In this document: piece by piece, positions 1 through 5,544 of the stretch
Position numbering within the stretch: position 1 is the stretch's first letter
Layout of the letters: the number at the start of each line of letters is the position of its first letter
From: JBLNBQ01 sp050260095
GTDB lineage: Bacteria > Bacillota > UBA5301 > DYFA01
Length of the DNA stretch: 7,417 bases
Assembly: GCA_050260095.1 (NCBI GenBank)
Contig: JBLNBQ010000084.1
Coordinates: 1-7,417 of the forward strand
Direction of reading: 5' to 3'
Made by a program: the position numbers and the translations under genes
The notes under the pieces: model-generated
What the model was told of the DNA's origin: nothing
What the model saw: only the letters and a program-made list of their open reading frames with translations
Databases searched by the model: none

Positions 1-39
1 GTCTTTGCCCACCACGCTGACGACGGCGCGATTGTTCAT
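1..39 (-). CDS. ACT-domain protein, N-terminal 13 codons only (runs off the left edge)
   Basis: Reading the minus strand from an ATG at 39-37 gives MNNRAVVSVVGKD and then the window ends. This opening closely resembles the first beta-strand of the small stand-alone ACT-domain proteins (UPF0237/GcvR-like group), which usually start with a stretch such as AVVTVIGKD followed by a ligand-binding glycine turn. A GAGGAG-type Shine-Dalgarno lies upstream (complement of 53-58), about 13 bases from the ATG, which is somewhat long. A good promoter sits a little further upstream at 76-104, supporting a real gene start. ACT domains bind amino acids or other small ligands and act as regulators; in many Firmicutes this type sits beside a UPF0210 protein, but nothing beyond codon 13 is visible here. 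Identification from 13 residues is inference. Confidence 0.6.
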   Translation of the reverse strand, partial: MNNRAVVSVVGKD

Positions 40-75
40 GGGAATTCGGCAGCTCCTCTTGTAGCTTTGGCGATA

Positions 76-104
76 AGTATACAGCGGGAGACCGCAGCGG
101 ACAA
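76..104 (-). promoter_or_regulatory. Sigma70/sigmaA-type promoter for the ACT-domain gene
   Basis: On the minus strand there is TTGTCC (complement of 99-104), a 17-base spacer, and TATACT (complement of 76-81), with TG directly before the -10 hexamer. Both boxes match consensus at four or five of six positions and the spacing is ideal. Transcription would start near position 69 and run leftwards into the ACT-domain gene, leaving a leader of about 30 bases that contains the GAGGAG ribosome binding site. Confidence 0.55.
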
Positions 105-170
105 GGACGAGCCTTGCCCATCAAGAGGATTTCAGTCCCATAAAGAATGATTCCGCTATCACGTTCAGTC

Positions 171-177
171 AGGGGAG
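171..177 (+). promoter_or_regulatory. Ribosome binding site that fixes a TTG start for the permease
   Basis: AGGGGAG at 171-177 ends nine bases before TTG at 187. There is no ATG or GTG in this frame near the start of the homologous part of the protein, so this site decides the start. I see only weak promoter-like hexamers upstream on this strand (for example TTGCCC at 114-119) and do not call one. Confidence 0.5.
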
Positions 178-186
178 TAGCAGGCC

Positions 187-993
187 TTGAAAACACCAGC
201 AGCAGGCGATACACCTAAGCCAGTCGCCCTGTACCCCGCCCTGTTCCTCGCGGTCGCAGCGGTCGGCCTTTTCTACGTGAAATGGAGTCCTTACTACCAC
301 AAAGCCTTCCTGGCCTTTGCCACCCATTCGCTCGGCTCCTCGATCATCACGGGCGAAGCCGCCAGCGCCCCCTCCCCTTCCTGGGCTGCGGCGTTCACGT
401 TCGCCGCCGCCTATTTCAAGGCGGTCTGGAAAGCCATGGCGCTGGGGTTGCTTCTCGGTTCGCTCGTTCAGGTGCTCGTCCCGAAGAAATGGATCGAACA
501 GGCGTTCGGAAGGCCGAGGCTTTCCTCGACGGCCCTGGCCGGTGCGGCCGCGTTGCCCGGCATGATGTGTTCGTGCTGTGCCGCCCCGGTGGCCGCTGGA
601 CTCAGGGCGCGCTCCGCCTCGATCGGTGCACAACCCTGGCCGAGCGCCTGGCCGGGGACGAGACGGCGGCGGCGCCGCGCGCTGTGGCGCCTCATAGCCG
701 AAAGCCTGCCCGCCTATGCGGTGCTCGTGCTGGCGCTCGGCGCCGCCAGGGCGTGGCTCTTTCCAACGGTGACCCCGGAGTGGGGCAACCGCCTTCCGGC
801 GGTGTTGGGCCTGGCGATCGCCGGCACGCTGTTCGTCATCCCCACCGCCGCCGAGATACCGATTGCTGCTGTGACGCCTTCTCCGGCGAACCTCGTCCCT
901 TTGAACCGCGCCGCTTGGCTGGGAAACAACAAGCCTGGTGCCCAAGATGGGTGCAAGGAATCGCTCTCCCGGCAGAGAAAGAAGGTGGCATGA
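187..993 (+). CDS. Degenerate PF03773 (DUF318/ArsP-type) permease, probably non-functional
   Basis: The 268-residue frame starts at TTG with a good Shine-Dalgarno. Family-like features are an N-terminal membrane helix (about residues 12-30), the segment around FYVKWSPYYHKAF, a second hydrophobic segment near AMALGLLLGSLVQVLVP, and the cysteine motif MMCSCCAAPVAAGLR at roughly residues 125-140. In this family that motif normally runs straight into a helix carrying an LGNPxLNPA signature. Here it is replaced by arginine-rich sequence (GTRRRRRRALW), after which a family-like segment resumes (LWRLIAESLPAYAVLVLALG, then LGLAIAGTLFVIPTA, AEIPI). The last 40 or so residues are polar and do not look like the expected final helices. 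I infer an internal deletion of about 60 residues near 626-680 and loss of the C-terminus after about base 870. Members typically have over 300 residues and export metalloids or are uncharacterised. The stop overlaps the next start (ATGA, 990-993). Confidence 0.6.
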   Translation: MKTPAAGDTPKPVALYPALFLAVAAVGLFYVKWSPYYHKAFLAFATHSLGSSIITGEAASAPSPSWAAAFTFAAAYFKAVWKAMALGLLLGSLVQVLVPKKWIEQAFGRPRLSSTALAGAAALPGMMCSCCAAPVAAGLRARSASIGAQPWPSAWPGTRRRRRRALWRLIAESLPAYAVLVLALGAARAWLFPTVTPEWGNRLPAVLGLAIAGTLFVIPTAAEIPIAAVTPSPANLVPLNRAAWLGNNKPGAQDGCKESLSRQRKKVA

Positions 994-1722
994 AGCTGTT
1001 CGAAAGCTACGCCGGCCTCCCCACAGCCATCTACGCGCTGTTCGCAGGCAGCGTCGTGAATAACCTGGGCAACTTCGTCGCCCCCTTCCTCGCCCTCTTC
1101 CTCTCGGACAAATTCAGCATGCAGCCTGATCGCCGCGCTCGTCAAGCGGCCGCACCTTCTGGTCTTTGCGGCGGTGATCCTGGCATATGAAGTGGCAAAC
1201 GCGCAGTTCGGGTTCGGCCTGCCTCTGCAGGTGCGCGAGCTGTTCGGGGCCGATGGGCCGAGGTTCTACGGGATGCTGGCAAGCCTGGCCGGCCTGGTGG
1301 TCGTGGTGGGCACCACCCCGCTCACCCGGCTGACGGCCCGCCTCAGCCATACCGCCAACATGGCGCTGGGCGGGCTCCTCTACGCGGCCGGGTTCGGCAT
1401 GATCGGCCTGATCAGCCGGCGGGGATGGTTCTTGCTCGCGATGGTCGTCTGGACCTCGGGCGAGATCGCCGTGGCGACCAACATGGGCGCCTACATCGCC
1501 AGCAACTCGCCGGCCTCGCAGCGCGGGCGGTACAGTTCGTTCTTCGAGACCGTGCGGAACGTGGGGCTGACCGGTGGCCCGCTGCTGATGGGCTGGGTGG
1601 TCGAGGCGTGGGGCGTTCGGATGATCTGGCCGCTCAGCTTCGCCGTCCTCGCGGCTGCCTCGTGGGCGATGTTCAAGCTCGGCCGGGTATCCTATGCGAA
1701 GGGGAACGAGGTGCTTCGATGA
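990..1722 (+). pseudogene. MFS transporter with internal deletion and frameshift
   Basis: The ATG at 990 overlaps the previous stop. The first 44 codons read MKLFESYAGLPTAIYALF, then GSVVNNLGNFVAPFLALFLS, DKFSM, a typical first helix and loop of a drug-efflux-type major facilitator. Just after this, near 1113-1125, homology leaves the frame. In the next frame it continues as SLIAALVKRPHLLVF and a convincing six-helix C-terminal half, ending at TGA 1720-1722. A full MFS protein of this type has about 400 residues; the two pieces add up to about 245, so roughly 150 residues (helices 2-6 and the central loop) are missing. The in-frame continuation from 990 stops at 1190. The C-terminal half is open from 1060 and could be read alone from GTG at 1174 (182 residues), though that start has no good ribosome binding site. 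The stop overlaps the uppP start. Substrate unknown. Confidence 0.65.
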
Positions 1723-2513
1723 TGACCGTCTTTCAGGCATTCATATTGGGGCTCGCGCAGGGGCTGGGGGAGTTCCTCCCGATCTCGAGCTCGGCGCACC
1801 TGATCCTGATCCCGTGGGCGCTCCGCTGGCCCGATCCCGGGCTGACGTTCGACGTGGCGCTGCACCTCGGGACGCTGCTGGCGGTGGTCGCCTTCTTCTG
1901 GCGAGACTGGCTCGGCCTGCTCGGCCAAGGGCTGAAGGGGACGCGGACCGCGGAAGGGCGCCTCTTCTGGTACTTGGTGGTCGCTTCGATCCCGGGCGCG
2001 CTCGCCGGGGTGGCCCTGGAGTCGCGCGCCGAGACGGTCTTCCGCAGCCCGCTGATCATCGGGGTGATGCTGGTTCTGATGGGGCTGGTCCTCGCCTTGG
2101 CCGACCGCGCCGCGGCGAGGCCTGGAAAAGGTGAGCAGGTGTCCTTCGGCCAAAGCCTTGTGATCGGCCTTTCGCAGGCGCTCGCCATCATCCCCGGCGT
2201 GTCGCGGTCAGGAATCACCATCAGCACAGGGGCCTTCGTGGGGCTGACCCGGGAGAACGCCGCCCGGTTCTCCTTTCTCCTGTCCACGCCGATCATCCTC
2301 GGCGCCGGCCTGCTCAAGCTCGGCCACCTGCTCCGCACGCCCGGGGCGATCAACACCCCCTTCCTCGTCGGCGTGGGAACCTCAGCCGTCGTGGGGTTCC
2401 TGGTGATCGGTTTCCTCCTGCGCTGGCTGCGCCGGAACAGCTTCCGCCCGTTCGTGTGGTACCGGATCCTGGTCGGGGCAGGAGTGATCGCGCTCTTCCT
2501 CGCACGTCGCTAA
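1719..2513 (+). CDS. uppP: Undecaprenyl-diphosphate phosphatase UppP (BacA family)
   Basis: This 264-residue membrane protein removes one phosphate from undecaprenyl diphosphate, regenerating the lipid carrier for peptidoglycan and other envelope polymers; extra copies give bacitracin resistance. The family's two active-site signatures are present: QGLGEFLPISSSAHL, with the (E/Q)xxxE glutamate at residue 18 and His27, and PGVSRSGIT at 159-167 with the essential Arg163. Length and about eight hydrophobic helices match the family, and no lesion is visible. Two ATGs overlap (1719 and 1722); GAGG at 1708-1711 favours the first, and ATGATGA overlaps the stop of the broken MFS gene, so uppP is probably translationally coupled to it. 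No separate promoter is evident. It is the only intact gene of this three-gene run, which suggests it is the member under selection. Downstream are three inverted repeats. Confidence 0.95.
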   Translation: MMTVFQAFILGLAQGLGEFLPISSSAHLILIPWALRWPDPGLTFDVALHLGTLLAVVAFFWRDWLGLLGQGLKGTRTAEGRLFWYLVVASIPGALAGVALESRAETVFRSPLIIGVMLVLMGLVLALADRAAARPGKGEQVSFGQSLVIGLSQALAIIPGVSRSGITISTGAFVGLTRENAARFSFLLSTPIILGAGLLKLGHLLRTPGAINTPFLVGVGTSAVVGFLVIGFLLRWLRRNSFRPFVWYRILVGAGVIALFLARR

Positions 2514-2537
2514 CGCCGCATACAAAGCGCGTCCGGA

Positions 2538-2573
2538 TGTCAATGCTTGTTGACACGCCTGGCGAATCAGGCG
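2538..2573. repeat. Two adjacent perfect 6-bp inverted repeats downstream of uppP
   Basis: TGTCAA (2538-2543) pairs with TTGACA (2550-2555) across a 6-base loop. It is followed directly by CGCCTG (2556-2561) and CAGGCG (2568-2573), also with a 6-base loop. Both stems are perfect and contiguous, so the transcript would form two stacked small hairpins 25 bases after the uppP stop. There is no T-tract, so they are not classical intrinsic terminators. They could protect the uppP mRNA 3' end or be protein-binding palindromes. Confidence 0.45.
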
Positions 2574-2592
2574 CACAGTCTATGTGACATGG

Positions 2593-2627
2593 GCGAAGGC
2601 GGCGACCACAGCGGTCACCGCCTTCGC
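2593..2627. repeat. Long 15-bp hairpin between uppP and the minus-strand remnants
   Basis: Arms at 2593-2607 and 2613-2627 pair over 15 positions around a 5-base loop. The only imperfect pair is C-A when read on the plus strand, which becomes a G-U wobble in a minus-strand transcript, so the RNA stem is complete only in the minus direction. It lies 53 bases past the stop of the minus-strand membrane protein at 2681. No run of T follows on either strand, so a terminator role is possible but not supported by the usual second element. Confidence 0.45.
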
Positions 2628-2680
2628 GGCTCCTGCGTCTGCCCGGCCTTCATCGCCAGGCTCAACCAGGCCACGTCGCG

Positions 2681-2860
2681 CTACGATCTCCGCCTGAAAG
2701 CCAACACTGCCTCGATCAACGCCTCGATCCCACAGGCGAAGATGAACACGACCCACGAATACCGCCAGCCCCCTCTTAGCCCCACCAGCAGGAAGATGGC
2801 GATCGAGAAGAGCCAAAGCGCCCCGGAGATCCCGCCGCGGATCATCATGAACTGGTTCAT
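2681..2860 (-). CDS. Small two-helix membrane protein, LiaI/LiaF-TM-like, possibly a remnant
   Basis: The frame from ATG at 2860 encodes 59 residues with the pattern of a two-helix protein: RGGISGALWLFSIAIFLLVG (residues 8-27), a short turn GGWRYSW, then VVFIFACGIEALIEAVLA and a basic tail FRRRS. The spacing of an N-terminal GALWL-type helix, an aromatic turn and a second helix ending in an acidic IEA motif resembles the LiaI/LiaF-like transmembrane region found in many small proteins. It is continuous and coding-like, but there is no good Shine-Dalgarno at the ATG (only GGGG directly against it). It starts exactly where the TipAS remnant fades out in another frame, so it may be the surviving end of a longer protein. 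Function unknown; resemblance is from pattern, not a search. Confidence 0.4.
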   Translation of the reverse strand: MNQFMMIRGGISGALWLFSIAIFLLVGLRGGWRYSWVVFIFACGIEALIEAVLAFRRRS

Positions 2861-3087
2861 CCCCGTACATCTGGGCGACACCAGCGTGGGCCTCCTTGCT
2901 GTAGCTGCTCCAGAAGTTACAGAGCCACTGGCGGTGCAGGTCCGCCGCCCGCTGCGCCGACTCGCCCGCTGGATCGCCCGTGGCAAAGGCCGCCGCCAAC
3001 GTCTGTCCAGGAGCCGGTCGCGGTGCGCCCGCAGTGCCTCCACCGCGTCGGACGAGGGCGCGTGGTCTGGCTGCGGGCTGATGACTT
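2853..3087 (-). pseudogene. TipAS-domain (TipA-type regulator) remnant, frameshifted
   Basis: Two minus-strand frames join into a TipAS-like helix bundle. Upstream (about 3087-3004) reads SSDAVEALRAHRDRLLD. After a frameshift near 3004 the other frame reads LAAAFATGDPAGESAQRAAD then LHRQWLCNFW, SSYSKEAHAGVAQMYGDEP, ending about 2853. The order GDPA, then a helix with HRQW, an aromatic/cysteine stretch, and EAHxGxAQMYxxDP matches the drug-binding domain of TipA, in which thiopeptides bind near a cysteine. TipA proteins are MerR-family activators; no MerR DNA-binding domain is seen here, and the usual last helix after the MYxxDP motif is missing. It is therefore a fragment lacking both ends. 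It may once have regulated the neighbouring efflux-type genes, which is speculation. Confidence 0.55.
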
Positions 3088-3103
3088 CTTGTGCTTGTTG
3101 GCG

Positions 3104-3132
3104 TTTCTTTTTTGGCGGCGATGTGTTATACC
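3104..3132 (+). promoter_or_regulatory. Weak candidate promoter for the APC permease
   Basis: TTTCTT at 3104-3109, a 17-base spacer and TATACC at 3127-3132 form a plausible but poor sigma70-type promoter 48 bases before the permease start. The -35 box is weak. It lies inside the region that would have encoded the upstream part of the TipA remnant, so if real it is probably recent or overlapping. Confidence 0.25.
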
Positions 3133-3179
3133 GAAGACGGTGCCCTCCCTGGTAAATAACTGTGAAAGCCTGGTGACCT

Positions 3180-4577
3180 ATGGAGAACTCACTCCAGAAG
3201 AAGTATGGTCTCTTGACCGCCATCGCGATGGTGGTCGGCATCGTGATTGGCAGCGGCGTCTTCTTCAAGGCGGAAAAGGTCTTGACTGCTACGGGCGGTG
3301 ATCTGCCGCTGGGCATTCTGGCGTGGGGCATAGGCGCAGTGATCATGATCGTCTGCGCCTACGTTTTTGCCACGATGGCCACCATGTACGAGAGGGTAAA
3401 CGGTATCGTCGACTACGCCGAAGTCACGCTCGGCAGCAAGTACGGTTACTTTGTCGGCTGGTTCATGGCCGCCATCTATTACCCAACCCTGACCTCGGTG
3501 CTGGCCTGGGTTTCGGCGCGCTACACCAGCGTGCTGCTGGGGTGGAACATCGTCGGGGCCGAGGCCATGGCCCTCTCCGGTTTCTTCCTGGTGACAAGCT
3601 ATGCCCTGAACGCCCTTTCCCCCAGGCTTGCGGGCAGATTTCAGGTATCGACCACTGCCATCAAACTGATCCCGCTGGCGCTCATGGCTCTGGTTGGGAC
3701 GATCGCAGGTTTGAAGAACGGCATTCTGCTTGCCAACTTCACCGGCGGCGTCATCGCCGACGTGAAAGGCAATCCTCTGTTCACGGCCGTGGTCGCCACC
3801 TCGTTCGCCTACGAAGGCTGGATCATCGCCACCAGCATCAACGCTGAACTGAAGAACGCCAAGAAGAATCTGCCGTTGGCCCTCACCTTCGGCACCATGT
3901 TCGTGGCCCTGATCTACATCTCGTATTACACCGGACTGGCCGGAGCGGTGGAAAACAGCGTCATGATGAAGGGCGGCGAAGCCGGCGCCAAGCTGGCGTT
4001 CTCCACTGTGTTCTCGAAGGTCGGCGGCACGGTGCTCTTCGTCTTTGTGGTCATCTCTTGCCTGGGAACGCTGAACGGCCTGATGATGGGTAGCACCCGC
4101 GGCTTCTACGCCCTGGCGGCTCGCGGCGTGGGACCAGCGCCAGAAGTCTTCAAGGGCATTGACAAGAGCACGAACATGCCGACCAACTCCTCGGTCATGG
4201 GTCTTCTCCTGTGCGGCGCGTGGCTGCTGTACTTCTACGGGGCAAATCTCGCCCCGACGCCGTGGTTTGGCCCCTTCAGCTTCGACAGCTCGGAACTGCC
4301 CATCGTCACTCTCTACGCCATGTACATCCCGATCTTCGTGGTCATGATGGCCAAAGAGAAGTCCCTGAGCTTTTTCAGGCGCTTCTTCATGCCAGCCCTC
4401 GCCGTGTTCGCATGCGTTTTCATGGTGGTGGCCGCCTTCTATGCGCACGGCAAGGCCGTAGGCTTCTACCTCGTCATCTTCGCAGTCGTCATGGCGCTTG
4501 GACAGTTCTGGAAGCCCGTCAAGGTCTCCCCGCCCTCTGGATGCCCGTCGGACAACAGGCGGAAACTGGCGATGTGA
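3180..4577 (+). CDS. APC-superfamily amino acid permease
   Basis: A 465-residue inner-membrane transporter with about 12 hydrophobic helices. The first helix carries the family's substrate and cation-site signature GIVIGSGVFFK (residues 20-30). The helix-6 region has FAYEGW at 209-214 followed by NAELKNAKKNLP, the usual loop after helix 6. Length fits the family (about 430-500). Start: ATG at 3180 gives a typical short cytoplasmic N-terminus (ENSLQKKYGLLTAIAM). The ribosome binding site is weak (GGTGA, only three bases away). The substrate cannot be read from the sequence; the type includes serine/threonine exchangers and general amino acid carriers. The last 16 residues (SPPSGCPSDNRRKLAM) are polar and unremarkable. 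A broken gene with an excellent ribosome binding site starts 16 bases past the stop, so the permease was probably first in an operon. The reductase operon beyond converges on it. Confidence 0.9.
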   Translation: MENSLQKKYGLLTAIAMVVGIVIGSGVFFKAEKVLTATGGDLPLGILAWGIGAVIMIVCAYVFATMATMYERVNGIVDYAEVTLGSKYGYFVGWFMAAIYYPTLTSVLAWVSARYTSVLLGWNIVGAEAMALSGFFLVTSYALNALSPRLAGRFQVSTTAIKLIPLALMALVGTIAGLKNGILLANFTGGVIADVKGNPLFTAVVATSFAYEGWIIATSINAELKNAKKNLPLALTFGTMFVALIYISYYTGLAGAVENSVMMKGGEAGAKLAFSTVFSKVGGTVLFVFVVISCLGTLNGLMMGSTRGFYALAARGVGPAPEVFKGIDKSTNMPTNSSVMGLLLCGAWLLYFYGANLAPTPWFGPFSFDSSELPIVTLYAMYIPIFVVMMAKEKSLSFFRRFFMPALAVFACVFMVVAAFYAHGKAVGFYLVIFAVVMALGQFWKPVKVSPPSGCPSDNRRKLAM

Positions 4578-4579
4578 CT

Positions 4580-4584
4580 GGAGG
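4580..4584 (+). promoter_or_regulatory. Strong Shine-Dalgarno for the short broken gene after the APC permease
   Basis: GGAGG at 4580-4584 sits eight bases before ATG 4593 and three bases after the permease stop. It is among the best ribosome binding sites in the window, yet the frame behind it is only 47 codons. This suggests that a real gene once began here in an operon with the permease. Confidence 0.5.
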
Positions 4585-4592
4585 AAAGTGTG

Positions 4593-4704
4593 ATGGTTGT
4601 ACTGGACTCGCTCGTCAAGGCCGCTTTGGGGGCGCCGTGTCCAGGGGAACGGCGTCGCCTGGTCGGCCAGCTCCGACCTGTTCCTGACACCCGCCTCCAT
4701 CTAA
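4593..4704 (+). pseudogene. Remnant of an unrecognised gene: start and end kept, middle missing
   Basis: The ATG at 4593 opens a 47-codon frame (to TAG 4734-4736) that begins MVVLDSLVKAALGAP, which looks coding, then becomes arginine-rich. From about 4645 the next frame reads GNGVAWSASSDLFLTPASI and stops at TAA 4702-4704. That stretch has G or C at nearly every third position, as real genes here do. I infer that the first 13-15 codons and the last 19 or so codons of one gene have been joined with a frameshift near 4630-4645. I do not recognise the family from these ends. A partner enzyme for the amino acid permease would be natural but is not shown. The alternative is a genuine 47-residue peptide using the first frame only. 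Confidence 0.35.
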
Positions 4705-4775
4705 GAGACCAGCTCCAACGCCCGTCTTCCCGGTAGTCTGCCCAACGGCTCAAGAGTTGCGCCGGGCGAATTGGC

Positions 4776-5543
4776 CTATTCGTTGAGCCTCGCCGCGATG
4801 ACCGCCGCCCCCAGCGCCCCGACGTACTCAGGCTCTGGGGGACTCGTGACCGGGCACCCGAGCGCGCGGGCGAGGGCTAGGCGCACCCCACTGCTCCTCG
4901 CCACTCCCCCGGTGAAGGTAACACCGCTGATCGTCCCGAGAGAACCGGCCATCGAGGCGACCCGCCGGGCGATCGACTGGTAGAGCCCGGCGATGATGCG
5001 CTCTTTCGGCGTCCCTGCCGCGAGGAGGCTTACGACCTCGGATTCGGCGAACACGGTGCACATGCTGTTGATCGACGCCGGCTCGGCCGCAGCGACGCTC
5101 TCAAGGTCGTCGAACTCCAGGCCCAGCGTCGTCGCCATCACCTGGAGGAATCGTCCGGTTCCCGCCGCGCATTTGTCGTTCATGGCGAAGCTCAGCACTT
5201 TCCCGCCGGGCCCGACTTTGATCGCCTTGCTGTCTTGGCCGCCGATGTCCACCACCGCATCATTGTCTGGGAAGAGCCGGTGGGCCCCCACCGCGTGACA
5301 GGTGATCTCGGTCACGGCCTGGTCAAGGAAGTCCAAAGCCACGCGTCCATAACCGGTCCCAACCACCCGGGCGACCGCCGACGCCTGGACACCCGCCGCC
5401 CTCAAAGCTGCCTCGAACACCTGCCGTCCCGCTTCCTTCGGGCTCCAGCCTGTGGGCACGATGGCAGAGGACAGAAGGCGGTCGCCGCCGAGAATCACGC
5501 ACTTGGCCGCGACGGATCCTACATCGACGCCGGCGAAGTACAT
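4776..5543 (-). CDS. Acyl-CoA dehydratase activase, BadF/BcrA ATPase family (YjiL/HgdC type)
   Basis: A 255-residue ATPase of the ASKHA fold. It uses ATP hydrolysis to drive single, very low-potential electrons from a [4Fe-4S] cluster into a partner reductase. Visible motifs are GVDVGSVAAK (residues 5-14, phosphate-1 loop), DIGGQDSKAI (99-108, phosphate-2 loop) and TGGVARSSGV (211-220, adenosine-side loop). The two cluster cysteines of the homodimer are Cys125 in MNDKCAAGTGRF and Cys162 in NSMCTVFAES. Their 37-residue spacing fits the helix-cluster-helix of this family, and the length is typical. The ATG at 5543 is one base past the stop of the reductase gene, whose final codons supply a G-rich ribosome binding site, so translation is coupled and the pair works together. 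The open frame extends upstream of this ATG, but there it overlaps the reductase and is not family-like. All key residues are present. Confidence 0.92.
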   Translation of the reverse strand: MYFAGVDVGSVAAKCVILGGDRLLSSAIVPTGWSPKEAGRQVFEAALRAAGVQASAVARVVGTGYGRVALDFLDQAVTEITCHAVGAHRLFPDNDAVVDIGGQDSKAIKVGPGGKVLSFAMNDKCAAGTGRFLQVMATTLGLEFDDLESVAAAEPASINSMCTVFAESEVVSLLAAGTPKERIIAGLYQSIARRVASMAGSLGTISGVTFTGGVARSSGVRLALARALGCPVTSPPEPEYVGALGAAVIAARLNE

Positions 5544-5544
5544 C

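Noticed and set aside
169..945. Long minus-strand open frame of 258 codons opposite the permease
   Set aside because: It is extremely rich in Arg, Gly and Pro with no hydrophobic or motif structure, as expected for the antisense of a GC-rich membrane-protein gene.
626..4636. Palindromic hexamers (GTGCAC 626-631, GCATGC 1117-1122, GGCGCC 4631-4636) at three inferred gene-loss junctions
   Set aside because: It is suggestive of cut-and-join events, but such palindromes are frequent in GC-rich DNA, they differ from each other, and the junction positions are not exact.
3189..4700. Minus-strand open frame of 503 codons opposite the APC permease
   Set aside because: Its composition (many His, Asp, Gln, Gly, Arg) mirrors the hydrophobic codons of the permease. 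There is no recognisable domain, and the plus-strand gene is certain.
4737..4775. Intrinsic terminator between the convergent APC and activase genes
   Set aside because: No compact stem followed by a T-tract is seen on either strand; only a distant CGCCCG/CGGGCG pair is present.
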